Source of the DNA: Combretum micranthum
Taxonomy: Eukaryota; Streptophyta; Magnoliopsida; Myrtales; Combretaceae
Assembly (NCBI GenBank): GCA_024138025.1
Contig: JAMXBD010000401.1
Span: 434,001-498,000 of the forward strand
DNA: 64,000 bases
Reading direction: 5' to 3'
Made by a program: the position numbers and the translations under genes. The notes under the pieces are model-generated. The model was not told the origin of the DNA and did no database searches. It saw only the letters and a list, made by a program, of their open reading frames with translations. Shown in pieces: positions 47,156 to 60,040 of the stretch. The first letter of the stretch is position 1, and each line of letters begins with the position of its first letter.

Positions 47156-50100
47156 TGTAAACCCCGATTTTCCTAGTAACCAAGTAGACTTCGGAAACCA
47201 AAACCCTAAACTGGATTAGCTTAAGCTTGAGAGAGAACCTAAGAACCTTAGATCCAGCTTTCCTTTGATTTCAAACTAAATGAACTTTTGTAAAATAATT
47301 TAATGTGGAATATTGTTCTAAAGTATATTTCAAGCAATAAAAAGATCTGATTTCGAAAAATTTTTCATTCCGAGCCTTTCCGAGACCCATTACGGAAAAG
47401 CGAGCCTCGAAACTCGAAATTCGAGAAATATTCTTGAATACCCTTTAGAACCGAAATTTAATGAGGATTTCAAAAATATAATTTTTATAATTTTTCAATT
47501 TATGAAAAATACAGATATAACCCTTTTCATATTTTCTTTACTACTGATAAATTAATTGTTTTGTTTACTATTCATTACTACTCACAAGTACAACCCACTA
47601 CATTCACAAGCCATTCGCCACTCTTACATCCTTACAAACGCTTAATTACATTTTCTTTTCCAAGAATAATTTGTCCCTTAAGAATTATTACAATTTAAGA
47701 TTTATTATTACATAAATTACAAAACAAAGTAAATTCAACTCTCCCTCTCTCCCTCCCATTCTCAAACCAGTGCACACCCCCTCCTCTCGGCCCCCACCCC
47801 ACCTCCTCTTCTATGCCCACAATTGTTTTATTTTTTCTTCCTTCTTAATAGAAACAAACCCTAATTCAACCTAATATATATACTTTTTTACATTTCTCTC
47901 TCTTTCATTCATTCTCACTTTTCAAAATTGTCACAAATCCTCTCTATTTTCCCTCTCCTTGCCATAAGCTTCCATAGCACACACAAACACTCACACAAGT
48001 TCATTTTTCTCCTTCATCTCCTCTTATTCCAAGCTTTAGGTGATGGATCTTAAACTTTTCTACACTAAACCTTGTAATGGCAAGACAATTCATGAGTGTT
48101 TTTATATTTAAGTCCCCATGAGCTCTTGCTAAGGATAAGAAAATACTACTACATGTATATCAAACCATCACAAGAGTAAATCTTGTGTTAAAATGTGTTT
48201 TTGTGGGATTATCTTCATGTTTATGCATATAATAGTAGAGTAAAGTGAAGATCTTACATAAAAATCTATGTTCATGTTTTCAAACTCCATTTCATGCATC
48301 ATAAGTAGTAGATCTAGCATTTAAATGCTCATATTATACTTAAAAATCATGATCTCATGGATATTTTGTGTTTTAATGCATTAATGATCATAAAGGCTTT
48401 GTCTTGTGTATATAAATGTTGTAGTTAGAAGATCTTTAAGTAAATGAGACAAGAAACATAAAAAGGAAAAAATTTTTGTTTGAAATTTTCAAATGAAAAT
48501 TCGGATGACTTCCAGACCATGCATTAAAAATCCTTTTATCAATTCCAAAACTTGTGTTTTATATGAAAAATGAAGAGTATAGGTAGTAGATATCATCAAG
48601 TGATCATTTTTATAAGTTGAAATGAGATTTGCTAAGAAAAATATGCAAAACAAAAAGTAGAAATAAGATAGGAAACTTTGAGTTGCAAGTCAAATTAAGA
48701 AATTCGTAATAAAGGAGTAATGGCATGAAAAAACTTACTTTTCAAACTCAAAATAGAAGTTTTATTAATGAAATGAAGTTTTTAAGGGATAGGTATAATA
48801 GAGTTTAAAATTTTGAAGCATTAAACAAGTTTTTCTCAAAGAAATCACTCAAAAACTAATTTTACAAAATTCGGATTTAGGAATAGACCCTACTTGAAAA
48901 CATGTTTACAAAGTATAAAATGGAGATTTTTATGAAGAAATGAAGGCTTTAAGGAATAGATATAATGAAGACTCAATTTTAACAAGGATAACTAGATTTT
49001 CGTAAGAAATAATTCCAAAACAAAAGAAAATGATCAAAGTTAGGAAATTAGTTTTCTTAAAAGTAAGTATTCATGGAGTCTTACAAAATAAAGAGTTTCT
49101 AAAATTTCCTTTTAGCAAATATTGTCAAGAGCATGCATACATCAAGCTCATAACATGCCATTCATGGTAGGAATCATCAATATTGCATGTATAATTGATC
49201 TATATTCTAGCAAAATTACAAATATTCACAAAACTAATTTTTTGGAATTGGAATTTGCTACTGATCAGAATGTTTCGTGATCCAAACATTTTCAAAACTT
49301 GAAAATAATATTATAATTAGATAGATCTTTCAAAGTAGATAGAAATCGATATATAATTTATGAAATTCCGAGTTAAAATGACCAAGTTATGTCCGTTTTA
49401 AGTCGGGGCTTCTACAAATGACGAGAATTACGAATTTACTAGTTTTGTTAAATAGTTTGGATTAATTAAGTGATGAAATACTTATTAGGATATTTCTTCC
49501 TTTTTAGGTGACTCCGAGATCAATGATTCTCTACCACCGGATTATTATTACTAAAGGACTAGTGTTTCCAATGGCCGGGTAAGTATTACTTCCGATTCTA
49601 TTTATTGTATGTGCTTGTAATGATAGTTGCATTAGATTTTTGGCAAAGATAAAATGAATATGTACTATGGGGATAAATGGGAATTTCATATGTTTGCTGA
49701 TGATATGAGAAATTAAAAATAAGAATACCGAGGCCGAGTGATTAACTAATACTTGTATAGAGGAATTAGGATTGACTGTTTGAAATTATTGATTGATCAC
49801 CTAAGGACTTGGTATAATTGACTATTTGGAATTGATAAGTAATATGGACTCTTTCATATCATAAATGGGGATGGAGCATTAGCATTAGCTAGTTGCTCAA
49901 GATCCAAAAACGGAGTAAAAGTTGGTTAATCGTGATCTATAAACGAAATAATGAGTTGGTTAATCGTGATCCACAAATGAAATTATAAGTTGGTTGACCG
50001 TGATCCAAAAACGGCATATTTTAGTAGTACCGCAGTATTCGTTAATCTACTAACCCGGAATGGAGGGTGAAATTCCATTCACATATGATTTCCAGCTAGT

Positions 50101-50632
50101 CATACGTTTGTTGTTTTCCATATGATTGATGCTCATCACTTGTCTGATTAATCACTTGCTTGTATGATGCGTTATGAATGTGATCTTGGAAGTACTCACT
50201 CACTAAGCTAGTATAACTTACGTCTCAACAGTTTTTATTTATTGCAGCACACTTTTGTCTAGCTTAGACAGAGGCACCCGATAGCTCAGGTACAGGAGCT
50301 AGGCGTTTTCTTTAGAAGTTGTATTCATTTTTGTTTAGACTTCTACAGGATACCAAAGGACTCTGGATGACTGTAATAGACCTCTTAACAATATTCTTTT
50401 GTAAGGGAATGCCCCTTAGTCTTTGTAACTATTTGTATATGTGTTTTGAATTATATTCTAATGCTATTGAATGTCGATTTAAACTCTTTATCTCCATCAG
50501 CTCAAGTATTCTATTATCGTAAAGGTACGCCTTACATCTATACAAGACTCCCGAAAGACTAAGGTAGTAATTCGTGGGTCTTATATGGCATATGGTAGAC
50601 TGTTACATTTAAGATACCTATGAGGCGTGACA
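47156..50632 (+). repeat. Element C2 5' LTR (LTR-C, complete)
   Basis: 3477 bp, TGTAAACCCCG at the start and GAGGCGTGACA at the end, followed by a perfect primer-binding site core. It aligns with the split 3' LTRs of both block copies. Modules start near 48497, 48700 and 48868. The splice-like block is 49508-49578, followed here by the plant donor consensus GTAAGT. TATA-like sequence lies near 47872-47882. It was inserted into LTR-E; the right end of C2 is missing, so no target duplication can be shown. Confidence 0.92.
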
Positions 50633-50640
50633 GTTTAAGT

Positions 50641-50652
50641 TGGTATCAGAGC
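50641..50652 (+). promoter_or_regulatory. Primer-binding site, initiator-Met tRNA type
   Basis: TGGTATCAGAGC begins eight bases after the LTR end. It is the standard complement to the 3' end of plant initiator-Met tRNA, used to prime minus-strand DNA. Confidence 0.9.
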
Positions 50653-50788
50653 ACTAGGTTATAAAGTAGGACAATAGAATTAAAAATTGAACCTAGAAGT
50701 TAAACAAATAGGTTAAAATGGAGTTAAAGTTTTTGGCTAATTAGAAGTCTTTTCTTGTTGTAGGTCTCCTTGGGGGAGATCCGTGAGC

Positions 50789-51316
50789 ATGCTAGCAATT
50801 TTACAAAGAGGAATGATGAAACTTTTGTATCAGTTGAGGTTAAGGGAGTTATGTGAAGATTTTGCTTTAGTAAGAAGTCCCTGGACTTTGGGAGAAATGT
50901 TTAAACTTTGGAATGAAGGATTAAGGTATACTAGATGGACATCAGTTGTAGATTAGGTGAGATATGACCTCATGAGGAGGAGGAGATGGACTAAGTTAGA
51001 AACCATCCACACCATGGAAAGGATCATGGTGGAATACGGGTGTAAGCCCATGACAAGGGAAGCCACTTTCATTTTGAAAAATGAAGGGAACCCAATCCCT
51101 CCAGACTTAAGAGTATGGACTACCATAGGACCGCTCTATGCATATGCCCATGATGAAATCTCTGACCATCATGATTGGACTATAGCAGACGCATGGAATC
51201 ACATAGTTTGGCATGCCATGTACTTAGACATCCTTCTACCCTATATGAACATCTAGCCTCCACCAGCTAGAGATATCGGTATGCAATTGATGAATGCACC
51301 AGAACCAGGAGGAAAT
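50789..51316 (+). pseudogene. Element C2 extra ORF before gag, first part
   Basis: From ATG at 50789 the frame reads MLAILQRGMMKLLYQL, then RRRRWTKLETIHTMERI, KPMTREATFILKNEGNP, PLYAYAHDEISDHHDW, AWNHIVWHAMYLDILL. Two TAG stops interrupt it (50954-50956 and 51257-51259), but the frame is otherwise open to the insertion point of the solo LTR. It resumes in the same frame at 56380. The protein is rich in Arg, Trp and His here and strongly acidic in the second part. I do not recognise a domain. Typical Tekay elements start gag soon after the leader, so a separate ORF is unusual. An alternative is that it is a distant N-terminal extension of gag. Confidence 0.6.
51312..51316. repeat. Target-site duplication GAAAT, left of the second solo LTR-B
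   Basis: GAAAT here, GAAAC at 56375-56379; one mismatch, so the insertion is older than the one at 27631. Confidence 0.8.
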
Positions 51317-54300
51317 TGTAAGTCCCGGAAAATTTCAGTAAATAATTTCAAGATGAACTTCGAAAATAAACCCTAAAAATAACTCCAAATTAAAATCGAA
51401 TTTAAACTAGTCCTAAATCATGAATGAATTCGGAAACTTCTTAATCTGGAGAAAATGAAAATCCTTAAAAACAAAATAAGAACTCAACATACTTCAATTC
51501 CAAAACCACTACGTACGAAGAATTCCATAATTAACCCTGACTTATAAAATCGGGTACTATAATGCCCAAAAACAAACTATTAAAAAGTAAATAATGATTG
51601 ACCTTTGGAAATAAAACTCAATTCAAGGATTCCGAAAACATTAAGAGATATTAAATACTTACAAAAATAAAATTTAAAATAAATTTCTCAAATTAAATAT
51701 GTTATATAAATATAAAATATCAGTTCCCAAATTGGCAAGGATCTAAATTGGAAAATCACCCGGAAACCCTAAGTGGAATACAATAGCTTAAGTCCGGCAA
51801 TCTAGCAACGCTAACCCTAGAGGCCAAGGTGTAGTTTAAAGATGTAGAATAGCCCCTAGTAATATAACTTTGTTTAAAAATATCATATTAGTAAATTTTT
51901 GACCTATCTCGAACCCGTTCGGATACAGACTTCGAAAAGCATGTCCCGGTGCTCGAGACATCAAAAATATACCAATAGCACCATTAAACTTGTGATTTCA
52001 TAAGATTTACAAATATATCAATTATATAATTTTTCGGGTTATAAAAGTTACAGTTATAACATTTTTATCGTATTTCCATTATTACCGGTAATTAATTAGT
52101 CTTTTGCACTATTCATTTTTATTTTATTACAAAAAAATTTATTATTCTTATAAAGCCTTATATTATTAGATAAATATTTTATTTATTATAGAAAATTTTG
52201 TTTTTCTAAAATTTAGTTAGTTCGGACTTTTACAGGATCAGATTCTGTTTAAGACCCGATACTAAAAATAAAATAAATTAATTTAATAATTGGAAAATAA
52301 TTTAAAAATATTTTTATTTTCATAAAATAATTTCTTAGAATTTTTCGGGTTATAAAAATATTATTTATAGCCCATATTCGCGTATTTTGATCATACCGGT
52401 AACATATTTGTTAAAATACTAAGATAATTCAAATAATTATTTAATTTTAATTATGAAAAATCCACTATAATATTTGGAGTAAATTTTTCAATTTTATTTT
52501 ATTAAGAAAGTACTTTTATAACCCATACCTTCAAGTACACCTTACACATATCACTTCCTTTTCACTTCAATCTTTCTACACATTAACCCACACTTCATGG
52601 CAGATTTTGACCTTCTTTATGGCTGCCATTGTCCTTTATTTACTCCCATTTTGACTAAAAATAAATATAATTCAATCCTTCTTCAAAAAGTTACTTTACA
52701 CATTAATTATACAATTCAATTTTGAGTCAAATTTCAACAATTTCCTGTCTCCTCTCTCTTCACAAATCACGCCAGCCCTCTCCCTCATTTTCTGCCTTTG
52801 TTTTATTTTTTTCTTCTTTTATTCAATTAAAACACTCATTTTCTCTCACTCCTTCATTTACTCACTTTCCCTCTTTCATTCATTAACTTTTCTCTCTCAT
52901 TTTTCCTCTCTTTCTTCTTCATTTTCTCTTGTTCTTCCATGAAAAACAAGCTGCCCCCTTCTTCTTCCGTGGCTTCCACACTTCATTCTTAAAGGTTTCT
53001 AAGCAAATCTTCTTCCCAAATCTCCATAGGTGATATAGGTAAAGTGTAATGAAGGTTTCATGCATCAAATGACCTTCCATAAGCTTAAAAGCTTAGGATG
53101 ATGATGCCAAAAATGAAACACTCCTTTTCTCTACTTTTATTATCTTGTATTTCAATTATTTTCTTGTTTAAAGTTGATATATATTATAAATCTAACTTTT
53201 TATAGCTTTGATTTTGTTTATGCCATAGATCTCGTTATTTAAGTTGTTATATTTGTTATTTCTTATGATTTATGCATAGATCTATCATCCACATATTCAT
53301 CTTAGTGATTCATGCATTTAAAACTAGTTTAAGAGACTAGATCTAGTGTCTTGAGTTCATAAATACATTAGACCTTTGTTTATGTTCATGAAAAACTTGC
53401 TATAACATGATGATGGTAGGAAGGTTGTAGGAAACTCAAGATCTATTTTGTTTTCAACCAAAATAATTTTTGAAAATTCGGATGAAAATGGAACCATATT
53501 TTAAAAAAGTTGTTTTTCAACTTCAAAATGTGTATTTTTCATTTAAAATAAAGGGCTTAGGGTATAGATAACATAAATGAAAGATTTTGATGAGCAAAGT
53601 TTAGATCTATGAGTTTAAAGTTTATTTTCATGGGTTTCATTTAGGTGTATGTTCATATTATGTGTAGATTTTAGATTTGAACTTAGACAAAAATTGTGAA
53701 ATTCGTAATTTGGCAAAACCCTCATTTAAAAACCACTTTCCAAGTGTCAAAATGTAATTTTTACTTAAGAAAATGAAGGCTTAATATATTATAGCATCAA
53801 GACTTCATTTTATATGGTTCAAAGATGTTTCAAAGATTAATTTTCAAAACAAAGTTCTATTCGGATTTTGGCCAAGGCCTAGTTTAAAAACATGTTTTCC
53901 AACTCAAAAATAAAGTTTTTATTCAAGAAATGAAGGGCTCTTAGGATAGGATATGTAAGGAATGGATTTTCATAAGTTTAGATAGATTTTATCAAAAGAT
54001 ATATCCAAAAATGAATTTTGTAAATTCGGATCCAAATCAAAACCAATTTTTGAAACCCATTTATCAACTCCAAAACTCATGTTTTATGTGAAAAATGAAG
54101 GGTATAGGTAATAGGTATCTTTAAGGAATGATTTTTACAAGTTAAAATGAGTTTATGCATGAGTAATGTGTAAAACAAGTAATGGAATTAAGATGGAAAA
54201 TTTTGAGTTAGTACTCAATTTATGAAATTAGTAATTTTAAATGAAGGCCATAAGAACACCTATTATCCGAGCTCAAAATGAAAGTTTTATGTAATGGGTG

Positions 54301-56374
54301 GAGTCCTTAAGTAATAGGTACCATAAGGTCTTAATTTTTAATGCATTAAACAAGTTTTCCCAAAGGAATCATTCAAAAAGTGGATTTTCTAAAATTCAAA
54401 TTTTTGAGTAAATCATGTTGGAAAACACATTTGCAAAGTGTAAAATGCAAATTTTTGTGTAAGAATGAAGTCCTTAGTGGTTATGTATGATTGAGCCCTA
54501 ATTTTCTAAAAATCAAATGATTTTTACTTAAAGGAATCACTCAAAAACCAATTTTTACCAAATTCGGATTTCGAAATCAACCCTACTTGAAAACATGTTT
54601 ACAAAGTGTAAAATAGAAATTTATGAAGAAATGAAGGTCATAAGTAATATATAATGAAGACCAATTTTAAAAAATAATTATATTTTCTTAAGTAATAAAT
54701 CCAAGACAAATGGAAATGATCAAGGTTAGAAAACTAGACTTTTCATAAGTAGTTGTTGTTATGGTCTTGTAAAAAAATAAAAAGTTATAAAATTTTCTTT
54801 TAGAAAAAATCATCAAGATCATGTATGCATTAAACTCATCTCATGTCATTCATGTTAGGAAATCACTCATATTGCATGTATAGCTAATTTATATAGTAGG
54901 AACATTACAAATATTTACAAAACTATTTTTCGGAATCGGAAACCGTTACTGATCAGATCTGATCCCTCTGTTCTGAGACCTAAATGTTTTCAAAACTTGA
55001 AAATAATATTATAATTAGATAGATCTTTTGAAGTAGATAGAAATCGATATATAATTTGCGAGATTCCGAGTTAAAATGACCAAGTTATGGCCGTTTTAAG
55101 TTGGAATTCCCGCTTAGGATGAGAATTATGAATTTGATAGTTTGTATAAGATCGTTTGGATTAGTTTGAGTTGAAATACTTATTAGAGTATTTCTTCCTT
55201 TTTAGGTGATCCCGAAATCGACGATTCCCTGCCACCAAATTATTATTACTGGAAGACCGGTGATCCAATGGCCGAGTGAGTTTTCTCCTTGTTTTGTTAC
55301 CTTGATTGTGCTTGTAGTTAGTTGCACTAGAATTATAGGAACAAGATAAAAATCGATATGAATGGGGATGGGAGATATGATGAGACTATGATGAATGTAT
55401 GCCAAAGAAACTAAAGCATATCGAAACCACGATTTGATTGGATAACTGCACTATTAATATTATTTCTATTATATGTGTGATATTGGTTGGTCACTATAAA
55501 GAATGTATAAATATTTTTTACCTAAGCAAAAGTTAAATTGGTCATGCATCGCATCGAACATATTGTAATTGGTAGCATGCTACTCCTACGCAAGTCGATC
55601 GATATGGTCCGTCGATGCCTTGTTTGGATAACGAGCCCGGTGCCAGAGCTCATTCAGGGGTACTAAGGCACATGTGGATGCATTCCTGGATGAGCCTAGT
55701 CGAGTCGAGTGCTAAGAGCCGAGGGCTTGGGGACTAGATGCGGTCGTGTAGACTCAATACCATACCTAACCCAAGATACGAACGGCGTAAATCTGTTCTG
55801 TGTGTGTGATCCAGATACCCATGCATAATTGCTTGCTCACGTGTTTGTTCATGCATAGCATATGACTAATTATAACTTGTTTGTTATGGTACGGAATTAA
55901 GGGAATTCTCACTAAGCTAGTGTAGCTTATACCCCAATAGTTGTTTAAATGAACATGTTATCTCAAGAATACAAAGTGGGGATCGAATTGGTTAGAGCCG
56001 GGAATGACTCCGAAATTTCAACAAAGAATAAGAATGTTTGAAGTTATCAGCTAGTTTTATGATTTGTCTTGTAATAGTTTATGTTGGGAAGTCTGCGGAT
56101 AAATGTAATTGAAGTTTAATGATTTGTATTTTGAAGTATAACGATTCGTATATGGAGTATAGTGATTTGTGTCGAAAGTATAGTGGATTGTATTTCCTTT
56201 GCATTGTTACTCAACTGTATCAATATAAAATGTATCATTCCGATGTGTCTCCTTTATGTGTTAGACGCCTTGTACATAGTATGGAAGCCTTCGTGTGACT
56301 GAGGTGGTCATTCTTAGGCTTTAATATTGTATACGGCGGACTGCCACGTTTAGGGTACCCTTTGAGGTGTGATA
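51317..56374 (+). mobile_element. Second solo LTR-B (5058 bp) inside the extra ORF
   Basis: Starts TGTAAGTCCCGG, ends GAGGTGTGATA (terminal CA changed to TA). It aligns over its whole length with 27631-32698 but with many more differences than the two block copies show between each other. It has seven degenerate modules between 53475 and 54660 and a splice-like block from about 55206 to GTGAGT near 55274. No internal region. Confidence 0.93.
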
Positions 56375-56379
56375 GAAAC

Positions 56380-57113
56380 AATGTAATTGCTGATGTTGAA
56401 GAGGAAGTTAAGGAAGAAGAGGAGGAGGAGGAGGATCCCGAAGAGGACCCGAACTAGGCTGAAGATGTAGTGCTAAGGACCCCTACTCCTCCTATAGGAA
56501 TGGAGGAAGATGTGAACCTTAAGCCCGACCAAGCCATTTGGGATTTTGATCGAGACCTAAATTTCCCTGACTATGATAAAAGGGAACCTGAGATAGATCC
56601 TACAGTTTGGAGAGACGTATAAGTTGAGAATGAGTGCCCTCTAGTGATTAATGAAGCGGTTCCTAAACCCGTGGTCCCTGAACCAATGGAAGTAGAGAAT
56701 GAGGATGAGATGATTAGGAGAGAAGCCCAAGAAATAGTGGATCAATTGTGGGAAGAAGGGGGGAGAGAGTTAGGGATAGAAGAAAATCATGATGAACAAG
56801 GAGTGAGAGTTGGAGAGGAAGAAGTAAATCATGAGGAAGGACAAGAAGTGGGAGAAGATGAGGAAGCTGAGGAGCATGACCATGAGATTTTGGTTCGACC
56901 GACGAGGAGAAGAAGGCTAACAGTGAGAGAATATCTAAGCCAATTCGTCCATCAAGATGAGGGCAGTTCTTCTAGTAGAGGATGGCTCCCTCGCCCGAAG
57001 ATTGAGGAGGAGGAGACAAGTTTGACCCATAAAGTCCAAGAAAAAAATGTTTTTTTTTTTTGTAGAAGGCAATACGGAATGCCAATTTGCCTTAGGTTTC
57101 TTATGACAGCTTA
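56380..57113 (+). pseudogene. Element C2 extra ORF before gag, second part
   Basis: Continues the frame of 50789-51316 once the solo LTR and one target repeat are ignored. It begins NVIADVEEEVKEEEEEEED, a Glu-rich run, then PTPPIGMEEDVNLKPDQ, WDFDRDLNFPDYDKREPE. From 56644 it is open for 156 codons: MINEAVPKPVVPEPMEVEN, EEGGRELGIEENHDEQ, a basic patch RPTRRRRLTVREYL, and Ser-rich DEGSSSSRGWLP. Stops at 56456 (TAG) and 56620 (TAA). A T-run near 57048 probably shifts the last 25 codons. Total length with the first part is about 420 codons. The acidic part followed by a basic patch might bind nucleic acid or protein; this is only an inference from composition. Confidence 0.6.
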
Positions 57114-57603
57114 ATATGTGTTTCTTTTCTTTTCTTGTATTTTGTTTTGTTATTGGCTAGAAGGTGATGTTTAGGACTAAGGCTAGATTAGTGGCTTGCC
57201 AAATTTTGCGAACTAAAAAATTTCAATGTAAATCCTTGTATGGCCCACTCAATTAGTGAAGTACTATGTTTTGTTGCAAAGGAAGGAAAATGCTATTCTT
57301 TTTTATTACAAAGATTCACAGATTTCAAACAATCATGTTATGCATTAGCTATAAATGACATTAACCATATTTAGTTGCATGAGCACCACTTCATTCATAT
57401 CATCTTTCTGAGCTTGTGAAATCATTATTATATATGAATTCTTTTGTTTTATAGCTTCCTTATGATTATGTGAAGATTTCTAAGATTGATTTCCCTTTTT
57501 GAAATGTTATGATTTATCGAATGTTTCTTAAGTCACGAACCTTGTATATTGAATTAACTTTTACAAATTAAAACTTCAAGAAGACACTAAAACTTACCAA
57601 ATA
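57114..57603 (+). other. AT-rich spacer between the extra ORF and gag
   Basis: About 490 bases without a gene. Stops in all frames; no clear regulatory motif. A splice or internal initiation signal for gag could lie here but none can be pointed to. Confidence 0.5.
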
Positions 57604-58689
57604 ATGTGCAACAGACGTAATCAAAGGAACCGTAATCAGGAGCAGGATCCCCTCTCGGATGAGGCTAGTAATGAGAATCTACCCAACTACCCACAACCTA
57701 ATCAACGTGAGGTAGCACCCCTAAATCCTCAAGCAGCGATGATGAATGCGATAGGACAGTTGACAAACTTTCTAAATGCATTCATCCAATCCCAGAACCT
57801 TTACTAGCAACTTAATCCCGAACAAACGTGAGGGATTCAGCACCACTCCCACCACCTACAGCTCATAGAGGGATAACTGCAGAAATTCCTCTACCACCAG
57901 AAGAACAATCTTACAATGCACCTTTTCCTCCCACTCCACCTTATAGGAGGCAACAAAGGAGATCTCTGTCGGACTTTATCAAAAGTAATCGTTATTTTGA
58001 TGGGGCATTTGGAAAGCCCGATGAGGCGAAAGATTGGTTAGCACAAATTGAGCGCTCTTTCATTGCATATGAGATTCCCCCATACCTCCAGTTGGAGTAT
58101 GGCATTTACATGCTAAGGTATAATGCCAAGGTGTGGTGAGAATCTAAGAGGAGAAGCTTGACTCCACCTGTGACATGGGAAACCTTCCGCAAGGAATTTT
58201 TGGAAAACTACTTCCCTTCTAGTCTCAGAGTATGGTATAGTGCCAACTTCTTACACGTCAAACAGCGGGGGAGATCCATTGAGTAATATGAAAGAAAATT
58301 CAATCATTTGCTTCAGTACGCACTGGAATCATTCTAAGATAGTGAAGAGCTGAAAAAGCAAGTTTTTTTTGGAGGTCTAGATGAGGACCTGAGAATTAAA
58401 TTAGAGGAATCTGGGCTAAAGACTTATCTGGAATTGATAGAAAAAGTACGTGTGATTGAAGAGGCTAAGAAAAGGAAGTACAATGAACCTGAAAAGAGAA
58501 TATTTGGGAGGAGGCAATTTGACGCCTCAAGTTCTAGCTACAAGGGCAAAAGATATAGGCCCTATCAAGGATTTAAGGACAACGCGAGTGGGAAGCCCAC
58601 CTAATCTAAGGCCAACATCACTTGTTGGAAGTGCAAGGAAAGCCATTACCTGAGGCAATGTCCACAGCTAAGGAACAAATGCTTCTTTA
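57604..58689 (+). pseudogene. Element C2 gag, truncated
   Basis: Starts MCNRRNQRNRNQEQDPL, with a Pro/Gln/Asn-rich N-terminus, a stop after QSQNLY (near 57806) and a frame change before 57828. It then encodes the Gag domain (SDFIKSNRYFDGAFGKP, WLAQIERSFIAYEI, FLENYFPSSLR, GLDEDLRIKLEE) and a zinc knuckle CWKCKESHYLRQC. Stops at about 58138 (TGA, where Trp is expected), 58284 (TAA), 58336 (TAA) and others. It is close to the M gag. The gene breaks off at RNKCFF near 58689, inside what should be the second zinc knuckle, where the minus-strand Athila element begins. Confidence 0.9.
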
Positions 58690-59129
58690 AAGTCATATAA
58701 ACCCAGACATATGCCAAACTTATGAGCATAGACATGTTGTTGTTTGCCATAAACTTGAAAATACATGTCATACTTGTCTAACTGGAGAGTGGATAAGAAT
58801 TCTATAGTAACTTCCCTATAAGCTGGCTCGTTTATCTCAAAGAATGAGGCCGACGGTCCTACACTCAATAGTTCCAGGATTTCTTGCTCAAGGCCATATT
58901 CCTGGAGTAATTTCCAATCCAAATATTCATTATTCATGAAGGCTTTCGCCTCAAGCTTTTCTCTCCTTTGCTTGCTCCACTCTTGCTCAAAGTATTTGAC
59001 AATGCTAGTTGGCCCCACGTCTTCTTCTTCTTATTGAGGCCGCTTCTTTTTCTTAGCTGGGGAAGTTAAAGCCTACTGTTTAGATCGTGGCTTTGTGGAC
59101 TTGTGTGCTATTTGTTTGGTTCTCACCAT
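58690..59129 (-). pseudogene. Athila ORF downstream of pol, ATHILA ORF-1-like
   Basis: From ATG at 59129-59127 (minus) the frame reads MVRTKQIAHKSTKPRSKQ, a stop TAG, another stop TAA, then GPTSIVKYFEQEWSKQ and KLEAKAFMNNEYLDW. It then reads GPSASFFEINEPAYREVTIE and EFLSTLQLDKYD, and HKFGICLGLYD. The pattern PAYRE-EFLSTL...F-LGLY resembles the ATHILA ORF-1 protein family (Pfam PF03078), of unknown function. It lies 1.7 kb after the end of pol, where env-like genes are found in some plant Ty3/Gypsy elements. It is truncated at 58690. Assignment is from memory of the family pattern. Confidence 0.55.
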
Positions 59130-59993
59130 TTCTACATAAAGGACAAGCATATATTAGGGACACTGTAAAAGCAATAGTGAGCAAGTGTTAAACATAACTC
59201 AGTATAGGTAGAGCACAGTTCATAGATGTGCTTGGCTTCTATAACAATGATGTAACAACTTAGTAGGAAAAACTAAACAAGAATGAGTGAAAATCAAGCC
59301 TAAAAATAATAAAAACAGAGTAGCTCAGTCACTTGCAAGTCCGTGCAGAGGGTAATGCAGACTATAGCTATAGGGAAAAACATATTAAGGGAACCACATT
59401 CATCATGAAATCATCAAAATATACCCATTTAGTCTTAGGTTTGTGAAAACCCCAATATCTTATACATGAAACCCTAGAATTCTGAATTGAGCCATATAAG
59501 CATGAATGGTGCAAACTAATTGTAAACACTGATAGTAAAATGGCTTAATTGCAAGGAAAAAACAAAAGCCCTAAAAAAAATTTTCGCATCCACAAATCTC
59601 ATGAACCCTAGCATTCAAGACCGATCGGATTAATAAGCAGTGTTTCGCGCAAATAATCATGGAAACTATGATAACCTCAAGTAAATGCTACATTCATAGT
59701 ATCTACAGCTCATGACTTCAACAACATTCTCAAAACCAAACACATGTAACCATAGTTTACTTAAGCCCGCTCACCATAACAGAAAAATTTGAGTTTCAAA
59801 TGGCATGTGCGCTAAAGAAAGAGAGAGGGGAGGAAACTTACTTGAGTGTGGAAGCACAAGTTGAATGAACCATGAGTTTATGATCTTCATTAGGAGAGTG
59901 GTGGGGTGGTGGTGTCATAGCGTAGAAAGAAGAGGGGATTGGTGTTGTTAAAAGTGATGGTAATGAAAGAGTAAGAGAGAGGAGACAGGTTGT

Positions 59994-60020
59994 TATATAT
60001 ATATATATATATATATATTA
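59994..60020. repeat. (TA)n microsatellite
   Basis: About 13 TA units directly before the 84-bp repeat. Seen directly. Confidence 0.95.
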
Positions 60021-60040
60021 TAAGTGCATGCTTGGTCTCC

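Noticed and set aside
50641..50652. tRNA gene near the primer-binding site
   Set aside because: Only the 12-base complement to the tRNA end is present; no cloverleaf or promoter boxes.
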